Of a stretch of 26,101 bases of DNA, positions 1 to 6,803 are shown piece after piece. Positions within the stretch are counted from its first letter, which is position 1. Every line of letters starts with the position of its first letter. A program made the position numbers and the translations under genes. This stretch comes from JADFNO01 sp965369945. GTDB taxonomy: Bacteria; Planctomycetota; Phycisphaerae; Phycisphaerales; SM1A02. The notes under the pieces were generated by a model, which did no database searches, was not told the origin of the DNA, and was given only the letters and a program-made list of their open reading frames with translations. The stretch is from contig CBDUST010000028.1 of assembly GCA_965369945.1 (NCBI GenBank), positions 1 through 26,101 on the forward strand, written 5' to 3'.

Positions 1-190
1 CCGGGCAATGGCGGTGGAATCTACGCGAGGGATAACGCAGTCATCGCGAACAACTCCATATTGGAAAACCAATGTACCGATCGAGGTGGCGGCGCACGGC
101 TCCTGTGGAACGTCGTGTTTACAAACAACATTGTCGCCAACAATCAGGCCATCGAGTTGGGTGCCGGAGGCGTCTACGCGGCGGAGGACA
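1..190 (+). pseudogene. Fragment of a right-handed parallel beta-helix protein (truncated at both ends)
   Basis: Plus-strand frame 1 from the window edge encodes Gly/Asn-rich repeats: GNGGGIYARDN, then NNSILENQ, GGGARL, NNIVANNQ and GAGGVYAAE. This pattern of GGGIY-type turns and N-I-x-x-N ladders is typical of secreted parallel beta-helix (Pmp or right-handed beta-helix) proteins. The resemblance ends near position 190. The frame stays open to 708, but the residues beyond 190 are antisense to a fibro-slime-like gene and do not look like a protein family. I read this as the 3'-truncated remnant of a gene that entered from the left. It is not a functional gene here unless the junction is an assembly error. 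Confidence 0.5.
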
Positions 191-447
191 TCACCCAGTT
201 CGAGTGCGATGTTGCCCACGTAATGCCCAAAGCCGCTATCAGGCTGGCGCTCAAAATCCGGATGGCCGCCCTGCGCGGTTTGCTCGCGGAAGTCGCGGAC
301 GATGCCCCCAAGTCGGATCTCAGCCGGCGCGCCGTCTTGCGATTGGTACGGGGCGGCGTTGGCGGGGCTAATCATCATGCAGAGGATGCTGCTTCCAGCC
401 AGGACACGGAACGATTGTTGGTTGGCGAGGTGCGACGATCGGCTCAT
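1..447 (-). CDS. Fibro-slime-like secreted protein, 5' part (partial, runs off window)
   Basis: This reading frame is open from an ATG at 447 to the window edge, about 149 residues. Residues 1-31 look like a signal peptide, with a hydrophobic stretch (VLAGSSILCMMI) and an ANA-A type cleavage site. Residues 45-86 carry GGIVRDF, GGHPDFE and GFGHYVGNIA, which I recognise as the start of the fibro-slime-like domain found in secreted planctomycete proteins; its function is unknown. AGGGAG lies 7 bases before the ATG and supports the start. After about residue 86 the sequence stops resembling the family. The same DNA then encodes beta-helix repeats on the other strand, so the gene appears broken or chimeric near position 190. 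The family match is from memory of the motif and not from a search. Confidence 0.6.
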   Translation of the reverse strand, partial: MSRSSHLANQQSFRVLAGSSILCMMISPANAAPYQSQDGAPAEIRLGGIVRDFREQTAQGGHPDFERQPDSGFGHYVGNIALELGDVLRRVDASGTQLDGLIVGDNVVCKHDVPQEPCAATSIGTLVFQYGVVRDDCVIPRVDSTAIAR

Positions 448-837
448 GGACAAGCTCCCTTCCTTCAGTTCACGTACAGACAGTTGATGTGGCTGGTGCG
501 AGCGAATGCTGTGTCTGAAGTTGTTGGAAACTTGTCTATGATTGTCAGCGATCGACTGTACGATTCATTCCCTGGTCGCCAAGCGACGACGCTCGGATTA
601 GCCCATCCAGGATGGCGCACACGCCGTAGGGCAGCTGCGGAGAATCGAGAAGCAGTGTCAAGATATGTGGCCTCTACGGTCGAACTTCGGTGGCGCAGAC
701 ATGGGTAGAAGTTCTTATCGGTCATCCCACGTATGTGGTGACCACGGAGATCAGACGTCCATCACTGCTGACCAGCCGGGATGCCAGTATCATCTTCATC
801 CTCTCGACGCAAACTGAGCAACCAGACTGCGATGCCG
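448..837. other. Intergenic region between divergent genes, no gene seen
   Basis: This stretch of 390 bases separates the minus-strand fibro-slime-like gene from the plus-strand hydrolase, so it should hold divergent promoters. The best minus-strand candidate is TTGGCG (577-582) and TACAGT (555-560) with a 16-base spacer, about 110 bases before the ATG at 447; this is weak evidence. Open frames crossing the region show no recognisable protein features. No terminator or RNA gene was found. Confidence 0.4.
455..460 (-). promoter_or_regulatory. Ribosome binding site of the fibro-slime-like gene
   Basis: AGGGAG on the minus strand, 7 bases before the ATG at 447. It decides the start and argues that the minus-strand gene was a genuine gene at its 5' end. 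Confidence 0.55.
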
Positions 838-1833
838 ATGACGAGCCCTTATTACGCCGCCGCTTGCCAGACCGCCTTTGATTGTCCCACCGATCGCAAG
901 CAGATCGGCGATCGCACCAGGCGCATGTGCAATATGATCGAGAACACGATCGTTGGCTATGAGCCGTTCTTCGATGTTCGGCTGCTGGTCTTTCCGGAGT
1001 TCGCACACGCTGCTCCAATTTACGACAGTGTGGCGAAACTGCGCGATCGGCTCGCTGTTGAGGTGCCTAACGAACACACTGATCGCTATGCCGCCTTGGC
1101 GAAAAAATACGGCTGCTACATACAAACGGGAACTTTCCTCGAAATCGACGAGTCGTATGACGAGGTAGTGTTCAATACGACCGTACTCATCGGGCCCGAC
1201 GGTGTATTGTCGAAGTATCGCAAGGTGAACCCGTGGATTCCCTGGGAATTGCACTCCAGCCCTCATGATATCGCTGATTACCACGATGACCCGTTTCCCG
1301 TTGTCGACACCGAACTGGGGCGAATGGGCGTCGCGATCTGCTACGACTGGCTGTTTCCGGAAACGATTCGCCAGATCGCGTTTAACGGAGCAGAGGTGAT
1401 TATTCGTGTTTCAGCGTACATGGATCCTTGGGGCGCGACGCCGCCGATGGATTGGTGGACGCTGTTTAATCGAGCACGCGCTGCAGAGAATACAGCTTAT
1501 GTCGTAGCGTCGAATCAGGGCGCGTCGCTTGCCGGCTATCCGCCGTTTAGTTGGCCTGGCGGGAGCATGGTCGTCGACTATGATGGACGAATCCTAGCGC
1601 AGGCTGATCCGGGCGAAGGTGAGAAGGTGGTCGTCGCTCCGATCAACATCGACGCGCTGCGTTCGGCACGAGACCGCCGCGTCGGCCACGATATGCTTGC
1701 GCACCTGAGAACTGAGGTCCATCCATATATGCAACAGCAACAAATGCCGCCCGCTAAGACACAGCCTCTCACCGGCGAAACAATCCGGGGGCGTATCCAA
1801 ACCGCCAAGGATCGACTGGAAGAGCGGTCGTGA
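838..1833 (+). CDS. Nitrilase-superfamily carbon-nitrogen hydrolase (amidase-like)
   Basis: The protein has 331 residues and belongs to the carbon-nitrogen hydrolase superfamily, which cleaves amides or nitriles with a Glu-Lys-Cys triad. The triad is visible as Glu54 in VFPEF, Lys129 in KYRKVN and Cys168 in AICYDW, with a further Glu137 in PWELHS. IIRVSAYMDP and ARAAENTAYVVASNQ after the cysteine resemble aliphatic amidases more than biotinidases, but the substrate cannot be read from sequence. No signal peptide is seen, so it should be cytoplasmic. I chose the ATG at 838 because the conserved first strand (AAACQTAF) starts at once; ATGs at 832 and 781 are alternatives and none has a clear Shine-Dalgarno. 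The stop overlaps the GTG start of the next gene (GTGA), so the two are probably translated together. Confidence 0.85.
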   Translation: MTSPYYAAACQTAFDCPTDRKQIGDRTRRMCNMIENTIVGYEPFFDVRLLVFPEFAHAAPIYDSVAKLRDRLAVEVPNEHTDRYAALAKKYGCYIQTGTFLEIDESYDEVVFNTTVLIGPDGVLSKYRKVNPWIPWELHSSPHDIADYHDDPFPVVDTELGRMGVAICYDWLFPETIRQIAFNGAEVIIRVSAYMDPWGATPPMDWWTLFNRARAAENTAYVVASNQGASLAGYPPFSWPGGSMVVDYDGRILAQADPGEGEKVVVAPINIDALRSARDRRVGHDMLAHLRTEVHPYMQQQQMPPAKTQPLTGETIRGRIQTAKDRLEERS

Positions 1834-4800
1834 AGGTGAGGCGCACTTTCGCAACGGTCTCGACGATCTTCTTGATCGCGGCTCTGTTCGTTGGCTGCTC
1901 GAAGAAAACAGGTTCGGGCACGGCGTCAGCCACTCCTATTGCGGCCAGTGACATCGCAGCCAACAATCGCGGCGTCGGTCTGATGGGTCGCTATGAGTAC
2001 GATCAAGCCCACACGATCTTCTCGCAGCTTGTGCAAACGCATCCGGATTGGTTGGATGTGAAGGTCAATCTAGCGGTGGCGACGTTGAATCGGCAGCAGG
2101 ATGGTGATGAGGTCGTAGCGCTGGACATTCTCAAGGAAGTGCTGGAAGCGGAGGCGGATCACCTGCGCGCACTGTACGTTGCGGCGCTCTTGCTCAAGCG
2201 AACCGGCGATCCCCGGAATATGGCGACTGCGTTTCAATACTACGAACGAGTGGCCGAGGCCGACCCGCTCGATGCGTATGCAGCGTATCAAGTCGGAAGT
2301 GGTTACCGCGATGCGGGTAAGTTCCCCGAGGCGTTGACGTGGTTTGAGCGTGCGGTTGAGCTCGACCCATATTTGCAGAGCGCATACTACGGCTCGCAGC
2401 AAATGCTGATCAGGCTTGGACGAAGAGATGAGGCCGCCGCGATGGCCCAGACGTTCCAACGACTCGCCGACAACCCCCGAGCGCGGATTATCAAAGAAAT
2501 CTACGGCCGCATGGGGTCGAAGGCGGAGGCTCTTGCAGTCGGGCTAGTGAAAGTTGAGCGTACACAGGTCCCCAAGGGTTCGCTGTTTGACGATCCGGTA
2601 CCACTGCTCACTGATGGAGCCGCGTATACCTGGGTTGGCAAGTTCTCCGCTCAGCCCACGTGCATCACCGCCTGCGATATCAACGGCGACGGACTGATAG
2701 ACATCTTCATCGCAAATGCGATTCGCGCGGTTGACACTGTCAATGCGGTCATCATCAATCAGGGCGATGGCGGTTTCTCACTCGATGTCGAACACGCCCT
2801 AGCTAAAGTCACGAATGTTAGAGCGGCGTTATGGGGGGACTTCGATAATGATGGTTTGACGGATGTGTATTTGTGCCGTCGAGGCTCCAACCAATTATGG
2901 CGCCAGTCTGAGTTGAACCACTGGCAGGATGTGACTGACTCAACCGGGACAGCCAACGGCGAATACGATACGGTGGATGGCGCGTTCTTCGACGCGGACC
3001 ACGATGGCGATTTGGATATCTTTTGCGTCAATATTGACGGCCCCAACGAACTGCTGAACAACAATCTGGATGGAACATTCCGAGCGATCGCCAAAGAGCA
3101 GGGGATAGCGGGAGACGGCCGCCCCTCACGGCAAGTAGTGATCGCTGATTTGGATGGCGATCGTGATGCCGACATTATCGTGGTGAAAGTGAAGCCTCCT
3201 CACGAAGTCTATCTCAACGATCGACTTTGGGAGTATCACAAACCGAGTGGGTTTGAGGACGTTCTGCATCGACCAGCCGGTGGAGCCGTCGCCGCTGATC
3301 TTGATTCAGATGGCGTGGTTGAGTTTCACAATGTTTCGAACGGTTACGTATTGTATACCTATTACCGAGATGACGCGAATCGGTGGGTCACGGATAACGA
3401 TGCACCGCCAAAGATGCAGTCGAGAACGGGAATAACAAGGCAGTCTCAAGTAGCGGTTGCCGATATCAACGGCGATGGAAAACTCGAAGTTGTCACATGG
3501 AAGGACCTGGCTGCGATATTGACTTTGCAACTGGAGGGTCAGCAACTTTACGGTTTCAGTGCATGGGCACTGGTTAATCTGGATACCAGCAAAGGTCCTT
3601 CACTGATTGTCGACATGGCAGATGGACCTCCCCTCATCTGGCGCCCCGGTCCCGGTCGCCACAAATTCGCTGCGCTCAAATTCACCGGCAAAGACGACCA
3701 AGCCAACGAGACTCGCTCCAACGTCTCCGGCATCGGCGTGCATGCGGAAATTCGTATTGATTCGACGTGGACCGTTGTTGATACGTTCCGGAATTCATCA
3801 GGCCCGGGGCAAAGTCTGCAACCGATCGCCGTCGGACTCGGCGGTTACAAACAAATCGACTTCGTCGCAGTGGATTGGTCGGACGGTGTTCTGCAAACCG
3901 AAATTGATCTCGCAGCCGGTGAACTGCACACGATCGAAGAAATCCAACGACAGAAGTCAAGCTGTCCCGTGCTGTTCGTATGGGATGGTGAGAAGTACAC
4001 GTTCGTCAGTGATCTACTCGGCGTCGGCGGAATGGGATATCTCGTCGCGCCCGGCGAATACGCGCCGCCTCGGCCGTGGGAGAACTTCATGCTCCCCACC
4101 GATTTATTACAGCCAAAGGACGGTCGCTACGAACTCAAACTTGGCGAGCCGATGGAGGAAGTGTGCTATCTGGATTCGGCACAGTTAGTTGCCTACGACC
4201 TTCCGCCCGGCTGGAAGATGACGCTTGACGAGCGCATGAGTATTCTCGGGCCGGAGCCGACGGGCGCTCCGATTTTTTATCGTGACGAAATTCTACCGTT
4301 GCGTGCCGTCAACGATCGTGGCGAGGATATCACGACGATGATCGCAGCAGCAGATCATCACGCCGCACCAGTCGGCGAAGTGGATCATCGATTTATTGGC
4401 CGGCTTGTAAATGAGCACGTGTTGACGCTCGAGTTCGCCGAGTCGATCGATGGAAGCGAACGACAACCGATTCTGATCATCGACGGTTGGGTTGAGTATC
4501 CATATTCACAAACCATGTTCGCCGCATGGCAGGCGAAGGCTGAGTATCGAGCGCCGACGATCGAAGCGTTGGGCAGCGATGGGGCCTGGCATATCGTGCT
4601 GGAGCAATTCGGGTATCCAGCTGGAATGCCAAGGCGAATGTCAGTTCCGCTTGAGAATCTGCCTGCGGGAACGACGAGACTGCGTATCCGCACGAACCTC
4701 GAGATCTATTGGGATCGAATCAGTGTGGCGTATGCCGAGCCGTGTTCGCAGGTCGTGCGCTATGAGCTTGCACTTCACTCAGCTGAGCTGACCAATGTGG

Positions 4801-5183
4801 GATTCGCCCGCCGAACGACCGCGTCACAACGACTTCCGAACTATGACTATCAACATCGCAGCCCATTCTTTGATAACAGACACATGACAGGTATGTACAC
4901 CGTTTTTGGTGCGGTAGATGAATTGGTGACTGACGCAGATGATGCGCTGGCGATCTTCGGTCCCGGCGAGGAGATTCAATTCGAGTTTGACGAGCTGCGC
5001 GACGATCCGCCGGCCGGTTGGACGCGGTGCTTCGTCCTTGAAACTCGCGGCTGGTGCAAGGACATGGATCTGTACACCAAAGATGGGGAAACGGTGGGGC
5101 CGCTACCGACGACGGGCGTTGGCACACCTGGCCGTGACCAGCTTCATCGCAGTTACAACACGCGATACGAATCCGGCTGGTAA
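1830..5183 (+). CDS. CRTAC1-like lipoprotein: TPR, FG-GAP/VCBS repeats, ASPIC/UnbV domain
   Basis: The protein has 1117 residues. A lipoprotein signal ends in the lipobox LFVGC with Cys23, so it is probably anchored outside the inner membrane. Residues about 40-225 are TPR-like helical repeats (for example YRDAGKFPEALTWFERAVEL). Residues about 275-560 hold at least six FG-GAP/VCBS calcium-binding-type motifs: DINGDGLID, DFDNDGLTD, DADHDGDLD, DLDGDRDAD, DLDSDGVVE and DINGDGKLE. An ASPIC/UnbV-like segment follows at about 630-705 (SGIGVHAEIRI, VDWSDGVLQTEI). The last 400 residues are conserved-looking but I do not recognise them. Proteins of this type are common in planctomycetes and acidobacteria and have no firm biochemical role; a beta-propeller binding function is likely. 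The GTG start overlaps the hydrolase stop by 4 bases. Confidence 0.85.
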   Translation: MKVRRTFATVSTIFLIAALFVGCSKKTGSGTASATPIAASDIAANNRGVGLMGRYEYDQAHTIFSQLVQTHPDWLDVKVNLAVATLNRQQDGDEVVALDILKEVLEAEADHLRALYVAALLLKRTGDPRNMATAFQYYERVAEADPLDAYAAYQVGSGYRDAGKFPEALTWFERAVELDPYLQSAYYGSQQMLIRLGRRDEAAAMAQTFQRLADNPRARIIKEIYGRMGSKAEALAVGLVKVERTQVPKGSLFDDPVPLLTDGAAYTWVGKFSAQPTCITACDINGDGLIDIFIANAIRAVDTVNAVIINQGDGGFSLDVEHALAKVTNVRAALWGDFDNDGLTDVYLCRRGSNQLWRQSELNHWQDVTDSTGTANGEYDTVDGAFFDADHDGDLDIFCVNIDGPNELLNNNLDGTFRAIAKEQGIAGDGRPSRQVVIADLDGDRDADIIVVKVKPPHEVYLNDRLWEYHKPSGFEDVLHRPAGGAVAADLDSDGVVEFHNVSNGYVLYTYYRDDANRWVTDNDAPPKMQSRTGITRQSQVAVADINGDGKLEVVTWKDLAAILTLQLEGQQLYGFSAWALVNLDTSKGPSLIVDMADGPPLIWRPGPGRHKFAALKFTGKDDQANETRSNVSGIGVHAEIRIDSTWTVVDTFRNSSGPGQSLQPIAVGLGGYKQIDFVAVDWSDGVLQTEIDLAAGELHTIEEIQRQKSSCPVLFVWDGEKYTFVSDLLGVGGMGYLVAPGEYAPPRPWENFMLPTDLLQPKDGRYELKLGEPMEEVCYLDSAQLVAYDLPPGWKMTLDERMSILGPEPTGAPIFYRDEILPLRAVNDRGEDITTMIAAADHHAAPVGEVDHRFIGRLVNEHVLTLEFAESIDGSERQPILIIDGWVEYPYSQTMFAAWQAKAEYRAPTIEALGSDGAWHIVLEQFGYPAGMPRRMSVPLENLPAGTTRLRIRTNLEIYWDRISVAYAEPCSQVVRYELALHSAELTNVGFARRTTASQRLPNYDYQHRSPFFDNRHMTGMYTVFGAVDELVTDADDALAIFGPGEEIQFEFDELRDDPPAGWTRCFVLETRGWCKDMDLYTKDGETVGPLPTTGVGTPGRDQLHRSYNTRYESGW

Positions 5184-5199
5184 GGTGCCGGCCTTCACG

Positions 5200-5227
5200 C
5201 TCAAGCCTCAAGCCCCACCCCTCAAGC
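5200..5227. repeat. Heptamer tandem repeat
   Basis: CTCAAGC occurs at 5200, 5207 and 5221, in exact 7-base register, with a diverged unit (CCCACCC) in between. It lies between the CRTAC1-like stop and the 3' end of the minus-strand tRNA-Leu. No function is evident. Confidence 0.6.
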
Positions 5228-5239
5228 CTCCTTCTCCAA

Positions 5240-5324
5240 TACCGGAGGTGGGACTCGAACCCACACGCCCTAAACGGGCACTGGATTTTGAATCCAGCGC
5301 GTCTGCCAATTCCGCCACTCCGGC
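5240..5324 (-). tRNA. tRNA-Leu (CAA anticodon)
   Basis: The minus strand reads as a class II tRNA of 85 nt. The acceptor stem GCCGGAG pairs with CTCCGGT (a G-U first pair), followed by discriminator A. The D arm (GCGGAATTGGCAGACGC) is typical of tRNA-Leu. The anticodon stem CTGGA/TCCAG encloses the loop TTCAAAA, which gives anticodon CAA and reads UUG codons. A long variable arm (TGCCCGTTTAGGGCGT) and a T arm with GGTTCGAGTCC follow. CCA is not encoded; the next bases are TTG. Confidence 0.95.
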
Positions 5325-5338
5325 AATGTCCTACCCGC

Positions 5339-5367
5339 ATTTTCAGCACCACCAGTGCGAGTGTCAA
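5339..5367 (-). promoter_or_regulatory. Sigma70-type promoter of tRNA-Leu
   Basis: The minus strand has a perfect -35 box TTGACA (5362-5367), a 17-base spacer, and a -10 box GAAAAT (5339-5344, four of six consensus bases). The expected transcription start near 5332 is about 8 bases before the mature tRNA 5' end at 5324. Confidence 0.65.
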
Positions 5368-5451
5368 ATGGTTTGCGGTTCAAGGTCATGCCATACTTTG
5401 ATTCGCCCAAAACCTGGCCAGGCATGCTGGGTGCGCGGGTCCTTGCCGGTT

Positions 5452-5460
5452 TGGTATACT
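5452..5460 (+). promoter_or_regulatory. Possible extended -10 promoter (TGgTATACT)
   Basis: TATACT at 5455-5460 is preceded by TG one base upstream, the extended -10 arrangement that tolerates a poor -35 box. No good -35 is visible at 16-18 bases. It would give a leader of about 165 bases before the gene at 5632. Confidence 0.35.
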
Positions 5461-5631
5461 CACACGCATCCTTCGCCATGCGACAGGTGGGCTACTCAAA
5501 GGCCGAGTTAGCAGAGTCGCTGGCATCGATACATAGCGGAACGGGGTACGCCGATCGCAAGAGCCGAGGTGAGCGCGTCGCTTGCCCGGATGACAATTTG
5601 CACAGTCCTTTAGATATATGGGAGTCAACGG

Positions 5632-6429
5632 ATGAATAAGAAGATTTCTTTTGCATTGGCTGTTGTGTTGTGCGCCGTGTGCATGGGGTTCGCGACGGCC
5701 CAGCAGGAGGCGAAGGCTCCAGAGCCCGAGCTGTATCTCATCTCGATCGCGCACGTCAAGCCGGCCATGACGAAGCAGTATGAGGATGCGGTCAAGGAGA
5801 TCATCAGCGAATTGGCGGACTACAACGTCGATCCGGCCAAGGTCAACTTCCATACGGTCTTCGGGTCTGAGCTGGGCTACGTTTTTGTCAGGCCTCTGGA
5901 GAACTTCGGCGCGATGGAGTCCATGCGGCAGAATTGGGAGGAAGCGACCGCATCAATCGGCCAGGAACGGTTCGAGGCGCTGTTTGCGAAGGCGAATGCC
6001 GCCGTCGTAAGCCGTGAGAGAATTCATACGAGGCACCGCTCGGAGTTGTCGTACACCCCCGAGAACCCAGCACTCAAGCCGGAAGATGTGAAGTTCATCA
6101 ACTACAACTTCATTTACGTCACGCCCGGAGCCGAGGAAACATTCGAACAGGTCGCCAAGGAATTCGTCGCGATCTACACGAAGAACAACATTGATGCGGG
6201 CTGGAACATCTACCAGAGTGTGACTGGGACGGATCTGCCGTTGTTTGTGATTATCGAAACGGGCAAGAGCCGGGCTGAGTTCGCCGCACAGGAAGAGCGG
6301 ATTGAGGCCATGCTTGCTGAGCAGACCAAGGAACTCGGGTCGAAGGCTAGCTCTTGCATTCGAAGGGTGGAGCGGAAGGAAGGGTACCCTAGACCCGACC
6401 TTTCTTATCCAACGCCTGAGACCGAGTAA
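5632..6429 (+). CDS. Secreted protein of two similar halves (ferredoxin-like fold suspected)
   Basis: The protein has 265 residues. Residues 1-23 form a signal peptide (MNKKISFALAVVLCAVC, then ATA-QQ), so it is exported. The mature part consists of two similar halves, about 34-145 and 156-265. Each starts with a beta strand followed by a helix (LYLISIAHVKPAMTKQYEDA against FIYVTPGAEETFEQVAKE), continues through a second strand pair, and ends in a matching tail (SELSYTPE against DLSYPTPE). This resembles a tandem dimeric alpha-beta barrel or NIPSNAP-like arrangement, but I cannot name a family. GGAG lies 8 bases before the ATG. It is an isolated gene with its own probable promoter. Its function is unknown. 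Confidence 0.8.
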   Translation: MNKKISFALAVVLCAVCMGFATAQQEAKAPEPELYLISIAHVKPAMTKQYEDAVKEIISELADYNVDPAKVNFHTVFGSELGYVFVRPLENFGAMESMRQNWEEATASIGQERFEALFAKANAAVVSRERIHTRHRSELSYTPENPALKPEDVKFINYNFIYVTPGAEETFEQVAKEFVAIYTKNNIDAGWNIYQSVTGTDLPLFVIIETGKSRAEFAAQEERIEAMLAEQTKELGSKASSCIRRVERKEGYPRPDLSYPTPETE

Positions 6430-6749
6430 TGAACCGCGGTCGGGGCTCGCAACCCAAGCGGAGGTCCGGCGTCGGGTGCGGCGGACCGCTCCGAGTTGTG
6501 AGTCCCGGCCTGCTTCATCTTGCGCGAACGATCTGAATATTCGGCTCGGAACGGCCTTGGGCCTTACCCGTTGCCGGGATTCTCGAACCAGGCGGGAGCC
6601 GTTCAGCACCCATGGTATCGGTCAGGGGCTTTGGGAACTTCTCCGCGCGCAGGTCACCCGGACACCCGTGAACTGGTCAATAACCGGTGCTTGACCCATC
6701 TGGTGTGGCGTAGTGGGCTGTTTTTCACCCGTTGGTTGGATCAGATTCC

Positions 6750-6776
6750 TTGGCTGTGCGGAATCGGTTGTATATT
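6750..6776 (+). promoter_or_regulatory. Possible promoter of the DUF1573 lipoprotein gene
   Basis: TATATT at 6771-6776 is preceded by TTGGCT at 6750-6755 with a 15-base spacer, which is short. It lies 27 bases before the chosen ATG at 6804, so transcription from here would exclude the upstream TTG start at 6732. Confidence 0.35.
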
Positions 6777-6790
6777 GTCAGGTCGAACTT

Positions 6791-6797
6791 GAGGAAG
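6791..6797 (+). promoter_or_regulatory. Ribosome binding site deciding the start at 6804
   Basis: GAGGAAG lies 6 bases before the ATG at 6804 and favours this start over an in-frame TTG at 6732. Confidence 0.6.
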
Positions 6798-6803
6798 ACA
6801 CCC

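Larger units (their letters stand above)
5325..5631. other. Intergenic region with divergent promoters
   Basis: This 307-base region holds the tRNA-Leu promoter on the minus strand and a probable extended -10 promoter on the plus strand for the secreted protein at 5632. An open frame of 94 codons on the plus strand (5355-5639) has no ribosome binding site and no recognisable features, and it overlaps both the tRNA promoter and the next start, so I did not call it. Confidence 0.5.
6430..6803 (+). other. Intergenic region with inverted repeats and a probable promoter
   Basis: This stretch of 374 bases lacks a convincing gene. It has a hairpin with stem GGTCCG (6463-6468) and CGGACC (6482-6487), and a longer-range pair GAACGGC (6549-6555) and GCCGTTC (6598-6604). 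Neither is followed by a T run, so they are not classic terminators. A promoter-like element lies at 6750-6776. Confidence 0.4.

Noticed and set aside
61..708. Plus-strand open frame of 215 codons at the left edge
   Set aside because: Only the part before about 190 looks like protein (beta-helix). The rest is antisense to the fibro-slime-like gene and shows no family features.
4720..5367. Minus-strand open frame of 215 codons across the tRNA-Leu gene
   Set aside because: It runs through the tRNA and antisense to the CRTAC1-like gene, and its composition is not protein-like.
6560..6600. A GGTTCGA-type sequence on the minus strand resembling a tRNA T arm
   Set aside because: The stem bases do not pair around the 7-base loop, and no anticodon arm or acceptor stem lies around it.
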